Part shown: in pieces, positions 1 through 7,656 of the stretch
Layout: each line of letters starts with the position of its first letter
Numbering within the stretch: position 1 is the stretch's first letter
Source: Thalassobacter stenotrophicus
GTDB lineage: Bacteria; Pseudomonadota; Alphaproteobacteria; Rhodobacterales; Rhodobacteraceae
Length of the DNA: 64,000 nt
Direction of reading: 5' to 3'
Assembly (NCBI RefSeq): GCF_001458315.1
Contig: NZ_CYRX01000033.1
Span: 434,001 to 498,000, forward strand
Notes under the pieces: generated by a model
Seen by the model: only the letters and a program-made list of their open reading frames with translations
Databases searched by the model: none
What the model was told of the DNA's origin: nothing
Made by a program: the position numbers and the translations under genes

Positions 1-1
1 G

Positions 2-394
2 TTTGTGGTGCGCAAATCCGCCAATGACGGGGACCCGGACGCGCTCAGCCAACCAATCGCGCGCATGGAGTTCCGTGAAACCGGCCTGATCATGGCCGAA
101 ACGATCAAGACAGTGTCTGCTCAGTACGATCTGGCCCCGGAAACCGGGCAGGCAGGTTCGATCATCGCGCCGGTGACGTTGGGCCCAATTTCCCGCGCGC
201 TGTGGGAGCAAACCGGCGCCTGCCCCGCGCAACAAGTGGCGCCAGAGCATTTGGCAATTGTCGATGAGATCAACGGTGTACGCTTTGATGCTATCATTGT
301 CGCGCCAGATGATGGGCCATCAAAGCTCGAAACCCTCGCAGCGCCAAAACCGTCCTACGTAATTGTGGGCACAATCGATTTCGCGGGGCGATGA
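2..394 (+). CDS. Unrecognised protein, probably 3' end of a gene cut by the window edge
   Basis: The reading frame is open to the left edge, so this is probably the C-terminal part of a longer protein. GTG codons at 5 and 8 are possible starts, but no upstream ribosome binding site can be seen. About 130 residues are visible, with no signal peptide or membrane segment. I do not recognise a family. It ends convergent to the Sel1-like gene, 47 bp away, and the sulfoglycolysis-type operon starts further right on the same strand. Base composition matches the neighbours. No function is proposed. Confidence 0.5.
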   Translation, partial: FVVRKSANDGDPDALSQPIARMEFRETGLIMAETIKTVSAQYDLAPETGQAGSIIAPVTLGPISRALWEQTGACPAQQVAPEHLAIVDEINGVRFDAIIVAPDDGPSKLETLAAPKPSYVIVGTIDFAGR

Positions 395-441
395 TGTCAG
401 GGATGCAAGAGCGCGACGCGCCGCCCACGGCCCGGGGGCTT

Positions 442-918
442 TTAGCGAAACGGGTACATCCAGACCTTATAGTCAGCGATCAACGCATGGGCATGTTCGA
501 TCTGTTCCGGCGTCATTTTCTTGATCACCTCTTCTTGGCTGATCGCCGCATCAGGGTCGCCGCCAATCGCGCTCAGGGCGTACCACATGTAGGCGCGGAC
601 CAGATCAATCTGGATGCCGATGCCAACCTCATAGTACCAACCTATCCCCGATTGCGCGCCAGGGTGCCCCTTCATAGAGGCGCGCAGATACCATTCAAAC
701 GCACGCACCGGGTCCTTGTCGACGCCAAGTCCAAGGGCGTACATCACACCAATCAATTCTTCGGCGTCGGCGTTGCCGGACCGCGCGGCTGGCCAAAACG
801 CATCATAGGCTTCTTCAAAGCGGCCCGTTTCCATCAGGTCGCGCCCGCGCTCGACGTCGGCAAAGGTGGGCGTGGCCAGCAGGGTCAGGCCATAAGCAAG
901 CAAAAGGGCAGGGCGCAT
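442..918 (-). CDS. Secreted Sel1-like (tetratricopeptide-type) repeat protein
   Basis: 158 residues. The N-terminus is a typical signal peptide (residues 1-20, charged start, hydrophobic core, cleavage near TFA-D). Residues 25-150 carry helical Sel1-like repeats with the usual G-x-G-V-x-K/x-D-x-x-x-A-x-x-W-Y pattern; two units are clear (GLGVDKDPVRAFEWYLRA and GIGIQIDLVRAYMWYALSA). Sel1 repeats are protein-protein interaction scaffolds, so a periplasmic adaptor role is the family expectation; no partner is evident. The start is supported by a TAGGAGG ribosome binding site 8 bases upstream. It is divergent from the di-heme peroxidase gene with only 15 bp between start codons, so promoter elements must overlap coding sequence. 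Confidence 0.85.
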   Translation of the reverse strand: MRPALLLAYGLTLLATPTFADVERGRDLMETGRFEEAYDAFWPAARSGNADAEELIGVMYALGLGVDKDPVRAFEWYLRASMKGHPGAQSGIGWYYEVGIGIQIDLVRAYMWYALSAIGGDPDAAISQEEVIKKMTPEQIEHAHALIADYKVWMYPFR

Positions 919-933
919 CGTTGGATCCTCCTA

Positions 934-2202
934 ATGGGACTGTGCCTTTGTGGCGGCGCGCAGGCAAGTGAGGTGGCCTTTCATCCCTTTGATCCCGACA
1001 AAGCCGCGCTGGGCCGGTTGTTGTTTTATGATCCGGTCTTGTCGGGCAATCGCAATATTTCTTGCGGAACCTGCCATCACCACGATCATTTTTCTGCGGA
1101 TGGGATCAGCCTAAGCATCGGTGAAGGTGGCGACGGCCTTGGCCCCAAACGGCGGGCGACCATGGGCGCGAACCGTCCCAAAAAACGGATCCCGCGCCAT
1201 GCGCCCGCATTGTGGAACATCGGCGCGCGTGAGTTTACGCATTTCTTTCACGATGGGCGTGTCAGTCGCTCGGACCTGTTTGAGAATGGCTTTAACACCC
1301 CGGCGGAGGAATGGTTGCCGCCCGGTCTGTCGGGGCTGCTGGCCGTGCAGGCCCTGTTTCCCATGACCGCGCAGTTCGAAATGGCAGGCAACCCCAAGGA
1401 GAATGAGGTCGCGGGCGCGATCCATGACCGATTGGACAATGCGTGGCCGATCTTGGCCAAACGGGTGCGGATTATCCCCGAATATGGCGCAGCATTTGTC
1501 GATGCGTTTGAGGAGGTCGAGCGCGCCGAAGACGTCACAATCGCGCATATCGCCAACGCTTTGGCGGATTTCATGGGGTCAGAGTGGCGCTCTCTCGATA
1601 GCCCCTATGATGCTTATTTGACCGGCACGCCCTTGCCCGCAGATGCAGAACGCGGGCGGCAGTTGTTTTTTGGCGCGGCAAACTGTGCCAGCTGCCATTC
1701 CGGGCCGCTGTTCACCGATCACGGGTTTCATGCCATCGGCGTGCCGCCTTTTGGGCCGGGACGCACACGCCGCTTTGATCCGATGGTGCGCGATGTGGGG
1801 CGCATGGCCGAAAGCGACCAACTTGAGGACGCCTACCGCTTTCGCACGCCCTCACTGCGGAACGTGGCACTGACCGCGCCCTATGGCCACAACGGTGCCT
1901 ATCCAACGCTTGAGGGGATCGTGCGTCATCACCTTGATCCGGTCGGTAGCTTATCAAGCTGGGAGCCGCGATTGGCCAACCTGCCGGATGCGCCGTGGTT
2001 GTCGGCGATTGATTTCGTGGTCTGGCAGGATGCGCGCGAAATGGCGCGATTGCGGGCGGCGATTGATATCGTGCCGGTCGATCTGTCTGAGGCCGATATC
2101 GCCGATCTTGTCGCGTTTTTGCAAAGTTTGACTGGCGGCAGCAGTCGCCATGGCCGATTGGGCCGTCCGGACCGGGTGCCATCTGGGCTGAGGGTCGATT
2201 GA
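934..2202 (+). CDS. Di-heme cytochrome c peroxidase / MauG-family protein
   Basis: About 422 residues from the ATG at 934. This start gives a short secretion signal ending AQA-S; the frame is open much further upstream, but that part is antisense to the Sel1-like gene and was excluded. Two covalent heme motifs are visible, CGTCH at residues 44-48 and CASCH at 251-255, each beginning one cytochrome-like domain, as in bacterial CcpA/MauG proteins. Family members act in the periplasm, either reducing H2O2 or performing oxidative chemistry on proteins; which applies cannot be told. The stop codon overlaps the start of the kinase gene by one base (TGATG), so translation is probably coupled to it. 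That places this electron-transfer protein in the proposed sulfoquinovose operon. The exact start is uncertain: no strong ribosome binding site is seen. Confidence 0.85.
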   Translation: MGLCLCGGAQASEVAFHPFDPDKAALGRLLFYDPVLSGNRNISCGTCHHHDHFSADGISLSIGEGGDGLGPKRRATMGANRPKKRIPRHAPALWNIGAREFTHFFHDGRVSRSDLFENGFNTPAEEWLPPGLSGLLAVQALFPMTAQFEMAGNPKENEVAGAIHDRLDNAWPILAKRVRIIPEYGAAFVDAFEEVERAEDVTIAHIANALADFMGSEWRSLDSPYDAYLTGTPLPADAERGRQLFFGAANCASCHSGPLFTDHGFHAIGVPPFGPGRTRRFDPMVRDVGRMAESDQLEDAYRFRTPSLRNVALTAPYGHNGAYPTLEGIVRHHLDPVGSLSSWEPRLANLPDAPWLSAIDFVVWQDAREMARLRAAIDIVPVDLSEADIADLVAFLQSLTGGSSRHGRLGRPDRVPSGLRVD

Positions 2203-3077
2203 TGGCGGGTGTCTTGGTGTGCGGTATCGCGGTGGTGGATCACGTGTTCAGTGTGGATACCCTGCCGACACGTGCCCAGAAGCACCGGGCCCACGCGATG
2301 GATGTGATTGGTGGGGGATGTGCGGCAAACGCCGCCGTGGCTATCGCGCGGCTGGGTGGGGCGGCGCAATTGTTAACGCGTTTGGGCGACGATGACACCG
2401 GGCAGGTGATCCGATCGGAACTGGAGGATGAAGGCGTCGATATGGGGCCTACCGTTGTCACGCCCGGTGCGCGCAGCCCTGTATCCTCGGTGTTTGTCGA
2501 TGCCGCAGGTGAGCGGATGATCATGAGCTTTCGTGGCACGAGGTTAGCTGATGATGCGCCCATCCCGCCCCTGCCCGAGGCGGTGTTGGCCGATACCCGT
2601 TGGCCTCAAGCTGCGCGCGCTCTGTTCCGCGCCGCCCGAGCCAAGGGCATTGCAGCCGTTTTGGACGCAGAGGCCCCGGTGCCCCACGATCTGGCCGAGG
2701 CCGCAAGCCATGTTGTGTTTTCGGCCCAAGGCCTGCGCAATTTCACGGGGGCTGAAAGCCTTGAGGCAGGCCTGCCTATGGCCCAAGCCGCACTTCCCGG
2801 CTGGGTGGCTGTGACAGACGGCGCGCGGGGGATGGCCTATATGGATCACGGCCGCGTCGCGTGGCTTGTCGCGCCAAAGGTGGATGTTGTGGACACCCTT
2901 GGCGCCGGTGATGTGTGGCACGGTGCGTTCACGCTGGGCCTTGCGGAAGGGATGACCGAGATGGAGGCCGCCTGCTTCGCTCACGCGGCGGCTGCTTTGA
3001 AATGCACCGCATTCGGGGGCCGCAAAGCTGCGCCGACCCGCAAAATTTTGAATGAATTCATGGAGACAATGTTATGA
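2202..3077 (+). CDS. PfkB-family sugar kinase, probable sulfofructose kinase (YihV-like)
   Basis: 291 residues, normal PfkB length. The first PfkB signature lies near residues 37-52 (GGGCAANAAVAIARLG). The catalytic anion-hole motif DTLGAGD ends at Asp237. Several stretches resemble what I recall of E. coli sulfofructose kinase YihV: VLADTRW in mid-protein, VDVVDTLGAGDVWHGA, and AALKCT followed by a GGR motif near the C-terminus. The expected reaction is ATP-dependent phosphorylation of 6-deoxy-6-sulfofructose at C1. The ATG at 2202 overlaps the previous stop and has GAGGG 7 bases upstream; a TTG at 2199 is the alternative. The gene overlaps the aldolase by 4 bp (ATGA). Kinase family is certain; the sulfosugar substrate is inferred from resemblance and neighbours. 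Confidence 0.85.
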   Translation: MAGVLVCGIAVVDHVFSVDTLPTRAQKHRAHAMDVIGGGCAANAAVAIARLGGAAQLLTRLGDDDTGQVIRSELEDEGVDMGPTVVTPGARSPVSSVFVDAAGERMIMSFRGTRLADDAPIPPLPEAVLADTRWPQAARALFRAARAKGIAAVLDAEAPVPHDLAEAASHVVFSAQGLRNFTGAESLEAGLPMAQAALPGWVAVTDGARGMAYMDHGRVAWLVAPKVDVVDTLGAGDVWHGAFTLGLAEGMTEMEAACFAHAAAALKCTAFGGRKAAPTRKILNEFMETML

Positions 3078-4105
3078 TCCGACTTACCCCCGGAAAGCAG
3101 CTTGGACTGCGCCGGATGGCCGACCCCAATGGTTTGTTCAAGATGACAGCCGTGGACCAGCGCCCACCGATCAAGGGCCCCATCGCCAAACACCTGGGCA
3201 CCGATCATGCGCCGTGGTCTGAGGTTGCTCGGTTCAAGACGCTGCTTGTCGAAACCCTGCAAGACGCCTCTAGCGCGATGCTCTTGGACCCGCATTACGC
3301 CATTCCCCATGGCCTGCCTTCTCTTGATGCGCACAAGGGGCTGATCGTCACGCTGGAGGACTCGCTGTTTGAGGACAGCGGTATGGGGCGTCGATCCTCA
3401 GCTATTGATGATTGGTCGGTGGGCAAGATCAAACGCATGGGCGGCGATGCGGTAAAGGTGTTGGCGTGGTATCGCCCCGATGCTGACCCTGCGGTCAATC
3501 AGCACCAACAGGACTTTACCAAGCGCATCGGTGAGGCCTGCGCGCACTACGACATCCCGTTTTTGTTTGAACTGCTGGTCTATCCGCTGGCCAAGGACAC
3601 GGAGCAAACCACCGACTACGTTGAGATGCAGAGCAAGCGTGCCGACGATGTGCTGGCCTCGGTCGAGGAGTTCGCCAAGCCGGACTACGGGGTGGATGTG
3701 TTCAAACTGGAATCCCCTGTTGCCGCGCGCCAGGTGGATGGGACCGACGCGGCTGTCCAAGCGCTGTTTGACGAAATGGGGCGTCTTGCCGGGCGGCCTT
3801 GGGTGATGCTGTCGGCGGGGGCGGGCAAGACCGATTTTCGCAACATTTTGCGCCACGCCTACAGGGCCGGAGCCAGTGGCTATTTGGCAGGGCGCGCCAT
3901 CTGGTTGGATGCGTTTGACGCCTATCCCGACTGGGCCGCGATTGAGGCCGGGCTGCGCGACGTATCCGTACCCTATATGCAGAACCTCAACGCCCTGACA
4001 GAGGCCGCAGCAACCCCGTGGCACGCGCATGCGTGGTATGGCGGCGATGGGTTGGCATTTAATGACCCCACCGCCGAGTTCCGGCACGGCTATGGGGATA
4101 TCTAG
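3074..4105 (+). CDS. Class I aldolase of LacD/YihT family, probable sulfofructose-1-phosphate aldolase
   Basis: 343 residues, about 50 longer than E. coli YihT as I recall it. The TIM-barrel class I features are clear: VDQR at 27-30, GGDAVKVLAWYRPD at 123-136, the Schiff-base lysine in DVFKLESP (Lys211), and a phosphate-binding C-terminal stretch (AGAGKT, then AGASGYLAGRAIW). Family members cleave tagatose-1,6-bisphosphate or, for YihT, 6-deoxy-6-sulfofructose-1-phosphate into DHAP and an aldehyde. Coupling to a YihV-like kinase favours the sulfosugar substrate, giving DHAP and sulfolactaldehyde in the cytoplasm. A tryptophan-rich C-terminal tail (residues about 315-343) is extra compared with YihT. 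The gene overlaps the kinase by 4 bp and the isomerase starts 1 bp after its stop. Confidence 0.85.
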   Translation: MIRLTPGKQLGLRRMADPNGLFKMTAVDQRPPIKGPIAKHLGTDHAPWSEVARFKTLLVETLQDASSAMLLDPHYAIPHGLPSLDAHKGLIVTLEDSLFEDSGMGRRSSAIDDWSVGKIKRMGGDAVKVLAWYRPDADPAVNQHQQDFTKRIGEACAHYDIPFLFELLVYPLAKDTEQTTDYVEMQSKRADDVLASVEEFAKPDYGVDVFKLESPVAARQVDGTDAAVQALFDEMGRLAGRPWVMLSAGAGKTDFRNILRHAYRAGASGYLAGRAIWLDAFDAYPDWAAIEAGLRDVSVPYMQNLNALTEAAATPWHAHAWYGGDGLAFNDPTAEFRHGYGDI

Positions 4106-4106
4106 G

Positions 4107-5450
4107 ATGAAAATCGGAGTGCTCCCCCTCGCGCGGGCGACATTTGATGTGCCCTACGCTGAGGAAAAACTGGCCGCGATGTTGGCTGAGTTGGATGCTT
4201 TGGGGCATCAGGTCGTCGGCAGTCGGGATCTGTTGACGGATGCGCAGGCGGCGCAAGCGGCACTTGAGGCCTGCGGAAACGTTGATTTTCTGCTGGTCCT
4301 CCAGGTCACTTTTACCGACGCGGCGTTCATCGTGCAGGCCGCGCATGCGGTGGCCGCCCCAATGGGTATCTGGGCCGTACCGGAGCCAAGACTTGGCGGA
4401 CGCCTGCGGCTCAACGCGTTTTGCGGGCTGAACCTTGCGTCCCATGCGCTGGGCCTGAATGGGCGCACGTTTGGCTGGCTCTATGGCGGGCCGGGGCAGG
4501 TGGACTTGGCGGGGCTGCTCGCCGGGGGGCATCAGTCGCCTGCGCCAAGGCTTCGCCCTGCGCGCGCCACGGGCAGTGTGCCCCAGCCCATGAAAATCGC
4601 TCGGATCGGGGCACACCCAGAGGGGTTTGATACCTGCGCCTATGACGGGGATGCGTTGCGCACCCTTGTCGGGGCAAGCGTGCAGGAGATGTCGCTAGAC
4701 GCGCTGTTCGACCGTGCCCGGCGAATGCCCGAGGCAGCCACGGCCCCCTACCGCGCGCAGGCCAATGCGCTGCCAAACGTGGGGGATATGGATTCGGATG
4801 AGTTGGATCGCTCGCTCAGGCTTGCCTCCGCGCTTGAAAGCATCCAGCGTGAGGGGGCATTCGACGGCTTTGCTATCCGCTGCTGGCCCGAGACATTTAC
4901 GGAATATGGCGGCGCGGTTTGTGGGCCTGTGTCCATGATGGGTGAGGCGCGCGTGCCATGTGCTTGTGAGGCGGATGTCTACGGCGCGGTCACGCAGGTC
5001 TTGTTGCAGCGCGTGGCCGATGCGCCCGTGTTCCTTGCGGACATCGTGGATATGGACGCGGCCGACGGAACTGGCGTGGTCTGGCACTGCGGGCAAGCCC
5101 CTCGGTCCATGGCAGCTACCACGCCCCACGCGACCATTCACACCAACCGCAAACAGGCGTTGCTGCTGGAGTTCGCTCTCAAACCCGGGCCTGTGACGTT
5201 GTTTCGGATCAGCCAAGCCCATGGCAACCCCAGGGCTGTGATTGCGCGCGGTGAAATGCTGGACCGGCCGATGGCCTTCACTGGCACCTCCGGCGTGATA
5301 CGGTTTGAAAACGGGCTAGAGGCCAGCCTTCGGGATTTGATCGGTGCTGGGTTAGAACACCACATGGCGCTGGCCTACGGAGATCACGCCGAGGCGCTGG
5401 AGGCCGTTGCCGGTGCCATCGGCTTGCCCGTGTTGGAGCTGGGCGCATGA
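4107..5450 (+). CDS. L-fucose/L-arabinose isomerase-like protein, candidate sulfoquinovose isomerase
   Basis: 447 residues from the ATG at 4107, one base after the aldolase stop; upstream in-frame starts lie inside the aldolase and were rejected. The C-terminal half has the fucose-isomerase layout: RCWPETF near 258-264, a CEADVYGA metal-site motif at 287-294 (Glu288), Asp312, a WHCGQAP motif with His327, and a late EHHMALAYGD. The family isomerises aldoses to ketoses with a divalent metal. In this operon the inferred step is SQ to 6-deoxy-6-sulfofructose, which E. coli does with the unrelated YihS. A sulfo-EMP2 variant with a different isomerase has been described in Arthrobacter; assignment to that variant is from memory and context. 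It overlaps the next gene by 4 bp. Confidence 0.75.
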   Translation: MKIGVLPLARATFDVPYAEEKLAAMLAELDALGHQVVGSRDLLTDAQAAQAALEACGNVDFLLVLQVTFTDAAFIVQAAHAVAAPMGIWAVPEPRLGGRLRLNAFCGLNLASHALGLNGRTFGWLYGGPGQVDLAGLLAGGHQSPAPRLRPARATGSVPQPMKIARIGAHPEGFDTCAYDGDALRTLVGASVQEMSLDALFDRARRMPEAATAPYRAQANALPNVGDMDSDELDRSLRLASALESIQREGAFDGFAIRCWPETFTEYGGAVCGPVSMMGEARVPCACEADVYGAVTQVLLQRVADAPVFLADIVDMDAADGTGVVWHCGQAPRSMAATTPHATIHTNRKQALLLEFALKPGPVTLFRISQAHGNPRAVIARGEMLDRPMAFTGTSGVIRFENGLEASLRDLIGAGLEHHMALAYGDHAEALEAVAGAIGLPVLELGA

Positions 5451-6544
5451 CCCTGCGCTACGCGTTGATTGGCGCGGGGATGATGGGGCACGAACACATG
5501 CGCAATCTCGCACTGCTGGAGGGTGTTGAGGTTACGGCATTCAGCGACCCCAACCCAGCGATGCGTGCCACCGCGGGGGCGCTCGCGCCGGGCGCGCGGG
5601 CGTTCACCGACTACAAACAGATGCTCTCGGCGGATATCGCGGATGTTTATCTGATCGTCAGCCCCAACGATATGCATAGCGCCCATCTGCGCGACGTGAT
5701 GGCGACGGGTAAGCCGATCCTCGTCGAAAAACCGCTTGCCACAACCACTGCCGATTGCCGCGAACTGCTGACCTTGGCGCAGGGCCGCACCGCGCCTGTT
5801 TGGGTCACGATGGAATACCGCTACATGCCCCCGCTGCAACGGCTCTTGGCATCGGTGGCCGACGGCGTGGCAGGCACCCCGCGCATGATATCGATCCGCG
5901 AACACCGCTTTCCGTTCCTGCCCAAGGTCGATGATTGGAACCGATTTAACCGGCGCACCGGGGGCACTTTGGTCGAAAAATGCTGCCACTTTTGGGATTT
6001 GATGCGCCTGACGCTGCAAAGCAATCCGGTCCGCGTTTATGCCAGTGCGGGCGTCGATGTGAACCACTTGGATGAGGTGTATGACGGCCAAACTCCGGAC
6101 ATTATCGACAATGCTTTTGTGGTGGTCGATTTTGAAAACGGCACGCGCGGGATGCTGGATTTGTGCATGTTCGCCGAAGGGTCATACTGGCAAGAACGGA
6201 TCGCCGTCACCGGTGAAAAGGCGCGGTTAGAGGCGCTGATCCCCGGGCCTGCAAGGTTCTCACCAGATGGATCCGAGCGCGCCGCTGAGTTCGTCATATC
6301 ACCCCGCGCCACCAAGCAAGAGTTGCGCGAAGTCGTGCCTGTTCCTGAACACATCCTTGCTGCGGGTGATCACCACGGGTCCACCTATTTTCAACATGAA
6401 CGCTTTCGTGATCTGGTGCTGGCCGGAGTGGGTAAGCCTGAGGTTACGGTTGAGGATGGCTACTGGTCCGTCCTTGTGGGCGAGGCGGCAGAGCAATCCG
6501 CGCGGACCGGTATGGCCGTGGACCTAAGGGGCAAGGGGCCATGA
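5447..6544 (+). CDS. Gfo/Idh/MocA-fold protein, candidate NAD+-dependent sulfoquinovosidase (GH188-like)
   Basis: 365 residues. The N-terminal Rossmann domain has GAGMMG at 9-14 and the family EKP motif at 94-96. The C-terminal alpha/beta domain carries DDWNRFNRRTGGT and EKCCHFWD (His181). Most Gfo/Idh/MocA proteins are dehydrogenases. One recently described group (SqgA, GH188) uses NAD+ to hydrolyse sulfoquinovosides through transient oxidation at C3, and is reported widely in Roseobacter-clade SQ clusters that lack a classical GH31 sulfoquinovosidase. This cluster has no GH31 gene in view, so that role fits. A simple sugar dehydrogenase remains the alternative. The gene overlaps the isomerase by 4 bp, which indicates one transcript. 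Confidence 0.75.
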   Translation: MTLRYALIGAGMMGHEHMRNLALLEGVEVTAFSDPNPAMRATAGALAPGARAFTDYKQMLSADIADVYLIVSPNDMHSAHLRDVMATGKPILVEKPLATTTADCRELLTLAQGRTAPVWVTMEYRYMPPLQRLLASVADGVAGTPRMISIREHRFPFLPKVDDWNRFNRRTGGTLVEKCCHFWDLMRLTLQSNPVRVYASAGVDVNHLDEVYDGQTPDIIDNAFVVVDFENGTRGMLDLCMFAEGSYWQERIAVTGEKARLEALIPGPARFSPDGSERAAEFVISPRATKQELREVVPVPEHILAAGDHHGSTYFQHERFRDLVLAGVGKPEVTVEDGYWSVLVGEAAEQSARTGMAVDLRGKGP

Positions 6545-6547
6545 TGC

Positions 6548-6560
6548 CAGAAGCCTTCTG
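6548..6560. repeat. Perfect 13-bp palindrome after the Gfo/Idh/MocA gene
   Basis: CAGAAG-C-CTTCTG, a perfect inverted repeat with a single-base centre, starting 4 bases after the upstream stop codon. The loop is too short for a stable hairpin and no T-run follows directly, so it is more likely a protein-binding site than a terminator, or chance. Confidence 0.3.
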
Positions 6561-6602
6561 TTGAAAAATGCCTCTGTTGTTCGTGAAAATTGCCGCTATC
6601 AC

Positions 6603-6610
6603 TTGTACAA
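6603..6610. promoter_or_regulatory. Possible operator TTGTACAA upstream of the mutarotase gene
   Basis: An 8-bp perfect palindrome in the only real gap (89 bp) within the SQ-type operon, 24 bp before the mutarotase start. TTGT-ACAA arms resemble sites of GntR-family regulators, which often control sugar operons. No regulator gene is visible nearby. An 8-bp palindrome can occur by chance, so support is weak. Confidence 0.3.
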
Positions 6611-6633
6611 CGACCTAGCGCTTGGACCCCTTT

Positions 6634-7656
6634 ATGACCGACCCGCGTGCCCCTGACGGCAGCCTTATCACGACCCACGACATTGCCCACGCAGGCCTAC
6701 GCGCGCGGCTGACATCGTGGGGGTCGGTGCTGATGGACCTGCGGTTGGATGGGCACGAGGCCCCGCTGGTTTTGGGGTTTGAGGACCCCGCGCTATACCT
6801 GCGGCACTCGCCCTATTTTGGGGCCACTGCGGGGCGCTTTGCCAATCGGATAGGCGGGGGGCGGTTTGTAATCGACGGCACCTCGTATCAAGCTGATTGC
6901 AACTATCTGGGTGAGCATACGCTGCACGGCGGTGAGGTTTCGATGGGCAAGCGCAATTGGGATACGATTGCTCTGTCCGACACCTCGGTGACTATGACAA
7001 TTGGGCTTGAAGATGGTGAGATGGGCTTTCCCGGCGCGCTCCGGGCTGAGGTGACATATGCGTTGGTGGTGCATGACGGCTGTCCTGCGTTGCGCATTGA
7101 TTACCGCGCCACCAGCGATGCGCCCACGTTGTGTAACTTGGCCCATCACAGCTATTGGGCACTGGATGGGTCCGGCGATCTGGGGCACCACAGCTTGCAG
7201 GTCGATGCCGCGCAATATACCCCTGTTGATGCGGAGCTGATCCCCACCGGGGAAATCGCGGACGTCACCGGGACCCGGTATGATTTTCGCCAGCCGCGCA
7301 GTGTTATGAGCAATCGTCTCGGGGAGGGGCCGATCGATCACAACCTTTGCCTTGCGCCCACGCGCCGGGCGCGCCGCCGGGTCGGGACCCTGCGCTCGCG
7401 TCTGTCCGGCGTGTCGATGGACATCACGACGACTGAGCCGGGTCTTCAGGTCTATGACGGGGCCAAGATCAACGTCTCGGTGCCGGGGCTAGATGGACGC
7501 GTCTATGGGGCCCATACAGGCGTTGCCCTAGAACCCCAAATCTGGCCCGACGCCCCCAATCATCCCGGTTTTCCCAACGCCATTTTGCGCCCGGGGGAAA
7601 CCTATCGCCAAACAACGATTTTCAGTTTTTCAAAGGAGGCTCCCGATGAGCTTTGA
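6634..7656 (+). CDS. Aldose 1-epimerase (galactose-mutarotase family), probable sulfoquinovose mutarotase
   Basis: 340 residues from the ATG at 6634 (a TTG at 6622 is possible). Family motifs are in order: GRFANRI at 67-73, LHGG at 97-100, NLAHHSYW at 168-175 with the catalytic histidine pair 171/172, and LEPQIWPD with the catalytic glutamate at 300. The enzyme interconverts alpha and beta anomers. SQ pathways often carry a mutarotase so that the anomer released by the glycosidase can reach the next enzyme. A gap of 89 bp separates it from the Gfo/Idh/MocA gene and its end overlaps the dehydrogenase start. Specificity for SQ is inferred from context only. Confidence 0.85.
   Translation: MTDPRAPDGSLITTHDIAHAGLRARLTSWGSVLMDLRLDGHEAPLVLGFEDPALYLRHSPYFGATAGRFANRIGGGRFVIDGTSYQADCNYLGEHTLHGGEVSMGKRNWDTIALSDTSVTMTIGLEDGEMGFPGALRAEVTYALVVHDGCPALRIDYRATSDAPTLCNLAHHSYWALDGSGDLGHHSLQVDAAQYTPVDAELIPTGEIADVTGTRYDFRQPRSVMSNRLGEGPIDHNLCLAPTRRARRRVGTLRSRLSGVSMDITTTEPGLQVYDGAKINVSVPGLDGRVYGAHTGVALEPQIWPDAPNHPGFPNAILRPGETYRQTTIFSFSKEAPDEL

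Noticed and set aside
391-933. N-terminal extension of the di-heme peroxidase frame
   Set aside because: It is antisense to the well-supported Sel1-like gene and does not look like protein; the ATG at 934 gives a secretion signal.
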